DNA from: Bacteroidota bacterium
Lineage (GTDB): Bacteria; Bacteroidota; Ignavibacteria; Ignavibacteriales; Melioribacteraceae
DNA length: 64,000 bases
NCBI GenBank assembly: GCA_023381535.1
Contig: JAMCSN010000108.1
Coordinates: 65,059-129,058, forward strand
Direction of reading: 5' to 3'
Positions within the stretch are counted from its first letter, which is position 1; the number at the start of each line of letters is the position of its first letter. Both the position numbers and the translations under genes were made by a program. This document shows, in pieces, positions 60,071-64,000 of this stretch. Below the pieces are notes generated by a model that had not been told where the DNA came from, did not search any database, and was given only the letters and a program-made list of their open reading frames with translations.

Positions 60071-62788
60071 ATGTGCACAACCCCAAAACCGGACGGTAGA
60101 AAGTTGAGCAGATTTCTTAGAGCAATATCATTTTCGATTGTTGTTTTATTGACGACTTGGTCAGTCACATTTGCGGGTACAACCGGTAAACTTGCTGGCA
60201 AAATATTGGATTCGGAAACGAAGGACCCGGTAATAGGCGCAACAGTTATGTTGAAAGGAACAGGATTCGGTGCATCGGCGGATGTTGACGGTTACTTTTA
60301 CATCAACAACATCACACCTGGAACTTATACGGTGATTCTATCTGCGGTAGGATATCATAAATTAACCATCGAAAATGTTATTGTTAGAATCGATTTAACC
60401 ACTCGACTGGATGAAAAATTAACTCCTACAACTGTTAGTATGAGCGAAGTTGTAATTCAAGCCAAACAGCCCATGATTACCAAAGACTTAACTTCTTCTT
60501 CAGCAATTGTTTCTTCGGAACAATTAAAATTAATGCCTGTGGAAAATTTAAGTCAGGTAATTAATTTGCAAGCAGGCGTCGTTAACGGACACTTTCGAGG
60601 AGGAAGGTCAGACGAAGTTTCTTATTTGGTAGATGGCGTCTCGGTAACCGACGTGTATAACGGCGACTTTTCAGTTGGAGTTGAAAATAGTTCTGTTCGC
60701 GAGATGGAAGTTATCAGCGGAACTTTTAATGCCGAATACGGACAAGCGATGTCTGGTATAGTAAACATTGTTACGAAAGACGGCGGCAGCAAATACGAAG
60801 GCAATGTTTCTGCGTATCTTGCCAATTACTACACTACTCATACGGATATTTTTCAGCATATGAATACATTCAATCCGCTCGGCTCGATGGATATTCAAGC
60901 CACATTAGGCGGACCAACAAAAATTTTAGATAATCTTACATTCTTTTTGACGGGCAGATATTATAAAGACGACGGTTATGAATACGGCAGAAGAATTTAT
61001 AACACTTATGATAATAGGCCGGTTTTTCCTAATTCTCAAAATCAAAATTTTTGGATAGATACAGCCACGGGCGACAGCGCCTGGGTACCGATGAATCCCT
61101 ACACAAAAAAGTCGTTCATGGGAAAACTTACTTATGGACTTTCGAATTGGAAATTTAGCTACAGTTTTTCGTGGGATGACAACTGGAATAAATATTACAG
61201 CCATGCTTACAAGTGGACACCCGATGCAATCAAAAATCATTATAGAACAAATAACGTAAACAATCTTCAAATCTCTTATCTCCCAAGCCAAAGTACTTTT
61301 ATCTCGTTAAAACTTTCCTCCAATCTTTATAAGTACTGGGGATATTTATACGCCAATGAATATGACCCCCGTTATGTTGATCCGAATCAGGGTACGCCAT
61401 ACTCGGGTTATACATTCAATCAGGGCGGTAACGAGACCGATAGATATAGTAGATATACTTATACCAACATAGCGCAGTTTTCTATCGAATCACAAGTTAG
61501 CAAAGAGCACAAGGTAAAAGTAGGGACGGAACTAAAACTACATGAACTTTTCAGCAGCTGGAAAACAATTAGAAACTTGACCGAAGGACAAATAGATTCT
61601 ACAGGAGTGCCGATATTTACTCTCGGTTACTCTGATCCCAATACAAAATACAATCAGGCATACACGCGCAGGCCGTACGAGTTTTCAGCTTACATTCAGG
61701 ACAAAATGGAATACGATATTATGATTATCAATGCGGGAATTCGTTTTGATTATTTTAATCCAAACACAACTTTACCGGTTGATTTAAGAAACCCGTTGGC
61801 CAATCCTAATTTTCCTAACGCTAATGTTTGGAGACAGGCAGAATCAGAATATCAAATCAGTCCACGGTTTGGTGTTTCGTTCCCAATCTCAGATAAAGGC
61901 GCGATTCACTTCTCGTACGGGCACTTTTTCCAAATTCCTACATTCGAAAATTTGTACAGCAACTACAAATACTTGATCGATCAAACAACAGCTCTTTCTT
62001 CGACTGTCGGAAATCCCGAATTAAAAGCTCAAAAAACAGTTAAGTACGAACTCGGATTGCAGCAAGTACTTTTTCCAAATGTGTCGATTGATGTTTCTCT
62101 TTATTACAGCGATATAAGAAATTTGCTTGGAATGGATATTCTGAAAACATACGAAGGATTTCTATACGGAAGATTTATTAACAGAGATTATGGAAATGTA
62201 AAAGGATTGGTTCTCACGCTTGATAAACGATTTGCCGATTACTTCTCTGCGGAAATCGATTATACTTATCAGATCGCACAGGGAAATGCATCAGACCCGA
62301 TGCAGAATTTCTATAATAATCAGGCAGATCCACCTGTAGAAGCGAATAAGAAAATTGTTCCTCTTGATTGGGATCAAACTCACACTCTTAACATATCTCT
62401 AACTGTCGGCGATCCAACCGATTGGACAGCGGGATTGATAATGAGTTACGGAAGCGGGGCTCCATATACTGTGGAAGCCAGATATACAAATGGGTTGCGC
62501 TTTGAGAATCAAGGAAGAAAGCCCAGCACTTTAAATGTTGATCTGAAAGCAAACAAAGTCTTCAAAGTCCTTGGAGTTGATGTTAACACTTTCTTACTTG
62601 TTTATAATTTGTTCGATATTAAAAATGAATACGGTGTGAGTGCCTCTACCGGAAGAGCCGGTGTGGATCTAAACACTCAGTTTGCAGGAACAATTATAGG
62701 TAGAAATACAATTGATGAGTATCTTAAAAATCCTGGAGACTATTCTTCACCTAGAAGGATAAGTTTTGGATTTAATGTTAGTTTCTAA
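60071..62788 (+). CDS. TonB-dependent outer-membrane receptor (SusC-like)
   Basis: 905 residues: signal-anchor start (SIVVLLTTWSVTFAG), a CarboxypepD regulatory-like domain (GKILDSETKDPVIGATVMLKG near 40-115), the TonB plug (VVIQAKQPMITKDL... FRGGRSDEVSYLVDGVSVTD near 135-235, MSGIVNIVTKDGG) and a 22-strand-type barrel ending in aromatic-F (SFGFNVSF). Energised import of an oligosaccharide is inferred from the neighbours. No SusD lipoprotein follows; the next gene is another secreted protein. AAGGAA before ATG. Confidence 0.92.
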   Translation: MCTTPKPDGRKLSRFLRAISFSIVVLLTTWSVTFAGTTGKLAGKILDSETKDPVIGATVMLKGTGFGASADVDGYFYINNITPGTYTVILSAVGYHKLTIENVIVRIDLTTRLDEKLTPTTVSMSEVVIQAKQPMITKDLTSSSAIVSSEQLKLMPVENLSQVINLQAGVVNGHFRGGRSDEVSYLVDGVSVTDVYNGDFSVGVENSSVREMEVISGTFNAEYGQAMSGIVNIVTKDGGSKYEGNVSAYLANYYTTHTDIFQHMNTFNPLGSMDIQATLGGPTKILDNLTFFLTGRYYKDDGYEYGRRIYNTYDNRPVFPNSQNQNFWIDTATGDSAWVPMNPYTKKSFMGKLTYGLSNWKFSYSFSWDDNWNKYYSHAYKWTPDAIKNHYRTNNVNNLQISYLPSQSTFISLKLSSNLYKYWGYLYANEYDPRYVDPNQGTPYSGYTFNQGGNETDRYSRYTYTNIAQFSIESQVSKEHKVKVGTELKLHELFSSWKTIRNLTEGQIDSTGVPIFTLGYSDPNTKYNQAYTRRPYEFSAYIQDKMEYDIMIINAGIRFDYFNPNTTLPVDLRNPLANPNFPNANVWRQAESEYQISPRFGVSFPISDKGAIHFSYGHFFQIPTFENLYSNYKYLIDQTTALSSTVGNPELKAQKTVKYELGLQQVLFPNVSIDVSLYYSDIRNLLGMDILKTYEGFLYGRFINRDYGNVKGLVLTLDKRFADYFSAEIDYTYQIAQGNASDPMQNFYNNQADPPVEANKKIVPLDWDQTHTLNISLTVGDPTDWTAGLIMSYGSGAPYTVEARYTNGLRFENQGRKPSTLNVDLKANKVFKVLGVDVNTFLLVYNLFDIKNEYGVSASTGRAGVDLNTQFAGTIIGRNTIDEYLKNPGDYSSPRRISFGFNVSF

Positions 62789-62824
62789 AAAGCAAAGTAT
62801 AGATTTTAGAAAATGGAGTTTATA

Positions 62825-64000
62825 ATGAAGAGAAAAATTCTGATCCTGTTTACTCTGCTTGTTTTTGTGAACATGGCTTGGGCACAATCTGAAGAACAAC
62901 GCCAAAAGTATTTGCAAGAGCCGGTGGGCGATAAAACGTATAGGAAGAGAGGATTGATGGATGGAAACTTGGTCCGTACAATTTTTTCGAACGACGGTCA
63001 GTTGGGCACGTGGCCAGATAGACCTTCGGGTGAATGGCCTAAAGGAACCGGACACAATTACATTGACGGATGTACGCCCATTGTTTCTGCGGCGGTTTTG
63101 GCTCCCGGTAACGGACAACTTGTTCACCCTGCTGAAACATCTTACAGAGAAGAAGTTGATTTTGATCCTGTCACGGGGGCACTCTGGGTTATGGAACCGT
63201 TACCTGGTTATGTAAGTCCGTCGTCGGAAGAACCTGCAATGAGCACAAAACCAAAAACTTGGCCGAGTTCTTGGCCCCGATCACTTCCACATACGGATCC
63301 TTCATGGGACGGATTTTGGTACGGATATTTCGGTAGAGGAGTTCAGAATGCTGATCTGGAAACATACTATGTAATGGACGATTCACAAGACAAAGAGTAT
63401 CAGCGAGTTCCTTATTTGTATAGTCCAATTGCAGCTTTTCCTGAAAGAGGCGGCTTGGGTGTTAGAGAAGAGGTTAGAGGATTTCAGTGGTCACATGTTC
63501 TTGCAGAGGATATTGTCTTCTTCCATTTCGATATAGTTAATTTAGCTGATGTAACCTATGATACAACTTATTTCGGATTCTACTGTGATACTGGAGTTGG
63601 AGGATTAGACGATAACGGCGACGATATGGCATCTTACAATACTCTGTTGGATATAGCTTATGCTTATGATCATGACGGTGTTGCACCTCCTGGTAACTGG
63701 AAAACAGGTTACGTTGGTTACGCATTTCTAGAATCGCCAGGTAACGGCTACGATGGTATAGATAACGATCAAGATGGAATGATTGATGAACGACGAGATG
63801 ATAATATGGATAATGATCACGATTGGGTGCCATATACAGATCTGAATCATAATGGTAAATGGGACCCAGGTGAACCACTGAATGATGATTTGGGTAAAGA
63901 TGGCGTAGGTCCAGATGATCCTCAGTATACTGGTCCGGATGAAGGAGAAGGTGATGGAGTTCCTACACACGGAGAACCAAATTTTGATGAAACAGATAAA
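62825..64000 (+). CDS. secreted protein with Asp-rich calcium-binding-like repeats (3' end outside)
   Basis: First 392 residues of an exported protein that leaves the window. Signal peptide MKRKILILFTLLVFVNMAWA. The middle is rich in Trp, Pro and Tyr (WPKGTGHNY, TWPSSWPRSLP, DGFWYGYFGRG), followed by Asp/Asn/Gly-rich runs such as DGIDNDQDGMIDE and DLNHNGKWDPGEP, which are calcium-binding loops of the dockerin/thrombospondin-3 kind. Proteins of this style regularly follow a TonB receptor in Ignavibacteria; the role is unknown. TGGAGT precedes the ATG. 36 bases after the receptor. Confidence 0.8.
   Translation, partial: MKRKILILFTLLVFVNMAWAQSEEQRQKYLQEPVGDKTYRKRGLMDGNLVRTIFSNDGQLGTWPDRPSGEWPKGTGHNYIDGCTPIVSAAVLAPGNGQLVHPAETSYREEVDFDPVTGALWVMEPLPGYVSPSSEEPAMSTKPKTWPSSWPRSLPHTDPSWDGFWYGYFGRGVQNADLETYYVMDDSQDKEYQRVPYLYSPIAAFPERGGLGVREEVRGFQWSHVLAEDIVFFHFDIVNLADVTYDTTYFGFYCDTGVGGLDDNGDDMASYNTLLDIAYAYDHDGVAPPGNWKTGYVGYAFLESPGNGYDGIDNDQDGMIDERRDDNMDNDHDWVPYTDLNHNGKWDPGEPLNDDLGKDGVGPDDPQYTGPDEGEGDGVPTHGEPNFDETDK

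Noticed and set aside
1..64000. CRISPR array, prophage or insertion-sequence transposase
   Set aside because: No regularly spaced direct repeats and no integrase, capsid, terminase or transposase-like protein were seen.

Overview
The window reads as chromosomal DNA of a member of the Ignavibacteria (Bacteroidota/Chlorobi side), probably a fermentative or carbohydrate-degrading Gram-negative. The evidence is internal. Several secreted proteins end in a type IX secretion sorting domain with the NPFNPST motif typical of this class. Promoters resemble the Bacteroidetes form (TTG, about 19-20 bases, TAnnTTTG). There are genes for LPS core and Kdo transfer and a TonB-dependent receptor. Protein similarities are from memory of the families; no database search was run.

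Layout. 1-4.3 kb: start of a Cu-type P-ATPase (cut by the window edge), a divergent short-chain dehydrogenase, a small unknown protein with a strong terminator, a YciO/TsaC-family protein and an MFS transporter. 4.4-6.9 kb: queC and queF for preQ1 synthesis, separated by an AT-rich insert with a possible PD-(D/E)XK nuclease and a 98-bp nested inverted repeat. 6.9-12 kb: tyrosine phenol-lyase, glnD, murI and a small ORF flanked by inverted repeats. 12-17.6 kb (minus strand): Nudix hydrolase, lipoprotein, RelE/Phd-type toxin-antitoxin, GNAT protein, YkvA protein, secreted S9 peptidase. 17.8-23.4 kb: leuS and serS, with a two-gene restriction-modification system between them. 23.5-30.9 kb: asymmetric heterodimeric ABC exporter, fbp, small ORF, GT9 glycosyltransferase and Kdo transferase. 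31-45.4 kb: PAS hybrid kinase, GH13 and GH31 alpha-glucan enzymes, a membrane protein, secreted M1 aminopeptidase, DAACS symporter, methylmalonyl-CoA epimerase and mutase catalytic subunit. 45.6-46.2 kb: tRNA-Asn followed by three terminator-like hairpins.

The most distinctive region is 46.2-64 kb. A tight operon encodes a SurA-like prolyl isomerase, a membrane-anchored solute-binding protein with no ABC permease, a histidine kinase and an NtrC-type sigma54 activator. Immediately downstream is a glycan-use locus: secreted GH2 enzyme, decayed secreted-protein gene, sodium/sugar symporter, secreted carbohydrate-binding protein, TonB receptor and a further secreted protein. A good sigma54 promoter (GG-N10-GC) precedes the GH2 gene and a weaker copy overlaps the symporter start. 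My reading is a periplasmic binding protein, kinase and sigma54-activator relay that senses a sugar and switches on its own degradation and uptake genes, with no SusD-like protein visible.

Other points of interest: the DNA methyltransferase between leuS and serS carries a C-terminal staphylococcal-nuclease-like fold whose catalytic residues appear lost, beside a MjaI-family endonuclease. Several different palindromic elements lie in intergenic or decayed regions, one of them inside the pseudogene at 55 kb.
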